Assembly: GCA_963783945.1 (NCBI GenBank)
Contig: CAWAPS010000015.1
Span: forward strand, 1 to 64,000
DNA from: CAWAPS01 sp963783945
GTDB taxonomy: Bacteria; Actinomycetota; Acidimicrobiia; Acidimicrobiales; Palsa-688
Direction of reading: 5' to 3'
DNA length: 64,000 nt
The notes beneath the pieces were generated by a model, which did not search any database, was not told the origin of the DNA, and saw only the letters and a program-made list of their open reading frames with translations. Position 1 is the stretch's first letter; each line of letters starts with the position of its first letter. The position numbers and the translations under genes are program-made. Below are positions 63,529-64,000 of this stretch, one piece after another.

Positions 63529-64000
63529 GTAAGGGCAACCAAGATGGCGCACGGTCAGACGTTTGGCTGAGTCGCAGCCAACTGCGTACCTGGCTGGCCT
63601 TCATGGGGGTTCAGCAACGGCTCGGGTACGAGATGAACCGCCAGCTGCAAGCAGACAATGAGCTATCGCTGGCCGACTACGACGTCCTCAACGCCCTGAG
63701 CGGAGTACCCGGCGGATGTATGCAGGTCAGCGCCCTGGCCGCCCGGATCGGATGGGAGCGCAGCCGGGTATCTCATCACGCCCGCCGAATGCAAAGCCGC
63801 GGTCTGGTCCACTGCGACGTGGCTGCCTCGGATCGGCGGGCGACCGAAGTCAGGTTGACTCCCAACGGCCGGCGAGCCATCGTCGAAGCCGCCCCCGGCC
63901 ACGTCGACCTCGTTCGGCAGCTCTTCTTTGGCGGCCTGCCCAAAGAGCTGCTCGCCCCACTGAGCCTTGCGCTCGAAGCCATATACGGTCACATCGTCGA
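63522..64000 (+). CDS. MarR-family regulator (partial, runs off the window)
   Basis: The frame is open from ATG 63522 to the window end (159 codons with no stop). The winged-helix core reads LSLADYDVLNALSGVPGGCM, QVSALAARIGWERSRVSHHA and RRMQSRGLVHCDVASDRRAT, the recognition helix and wing of MarR. It is divergent from the quinone reductase-MFS operon. The palindromes between them are its likely binding sites, so it probably represses both directions until an inducer, perhaps a quinone or phenolic compound, binds. Confidence 0.9.
   Translation, partial: MSRKGNQDGARSDVWLSRSQLRTWLAFMGVQQRLGYEMNRQLQADNELSLADYDVLNALSGVPGGCMQVSALAARIGWERSRVSHHARRMQSRGLVHCDVAASDRRATEVRLTPNGRRAIVEAAPGHVDLVRQLFFGGLPKELLAPLSLALEAIYGHIV

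Noticed and set aside
1..64000. tRNA, rRNA, CRISPR arrays, intact insertion sequences
   Set aside because: I looked for T-loop motifs, short regularly spaced repeats and transposase signatures and found none that hold up.

Overview
The window is GC-rich, densely coded DNA from an actinobacterium. The evidence is DUF2510 and DUF6325 proteins, an SCO6745-type protein, a ClpX-type zinc-finger protein, an SnoaL-extended ECF sigma factor, and many acyl-CoA dehydrogenases and SDRs. An acidimicrobial soil or freshwater lineage would fit, but I cannot prove a clade from this window. I see no tRNA, rRNA, CRISPR array or intact transposon.

Layout. 0-18 kb is a catabolic island: a broken acyl-CoA ligase, a broken MaoC dehydratase, two intact metal-dependent amidohydrolases, a Rieske oxygenase, an orphan molybdenum hydroxylase large subunit, two SDRs, a carboxymuconolactone-decarboxylase-like protein, an enoyl-CoA hydratase homologue and three acyl-CoA dehydrogenases, plus a ParB/StrR-like regulator. 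Together they suggest oxidation, CoA activation and beta-oxidation of a cyclic or branched substrate that I cannot name.

18-31 kb is mixed: an epimerase, a secreted SGNH hydrolase, an orphan protein with an eCIS-cargo-like leader motif, an ECF sigma factor opposite a RibD/DHFR-fold protein, a branched-chain-type solute-binding lipoprotein, an APH-like kinase, glutamate decarboxylase and a small SHOCT/DUF6325/SnoaL operon.

31-46 kb is a cell-surface region: a broken YihY protein, an S26B-type signal peptidase, an AraC regulator, an aquaporin, a coiled-coil/DUF1566 protein, a papain-like lipoprotein with a decayed tandem copy, a frame-broken thioester adhesin with DUF5979-like repeats, and an L,D-transpeptidase.

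46-52 kb is a tight co-directional block: an unknown 180-aa protein, a DUF4331 protein, a DyP-type peroxidase, an enoyl-CoA hydratase and a flavoprotein that has lost its redox disulfide.

52-61 kb mixes small membrane proteins and hydrolases with many 5'-truncated gene relics. 61-64 kb is an MFS exporter/quinone reductase pair facing a MarR regulator across well-formed palindromic operators.

A recurring theme is frame disruption. The ligase, MaoC, eCIS-like, YihY, adhesin, zinc-finger and NTF2-like genes all need frame corrections. Some may be uncorrected long-read errors. The truncations and paralogous relics (lipoprotein, AraC, amidohydrolase, UvrA-like, isochorismatase) look like real decay.
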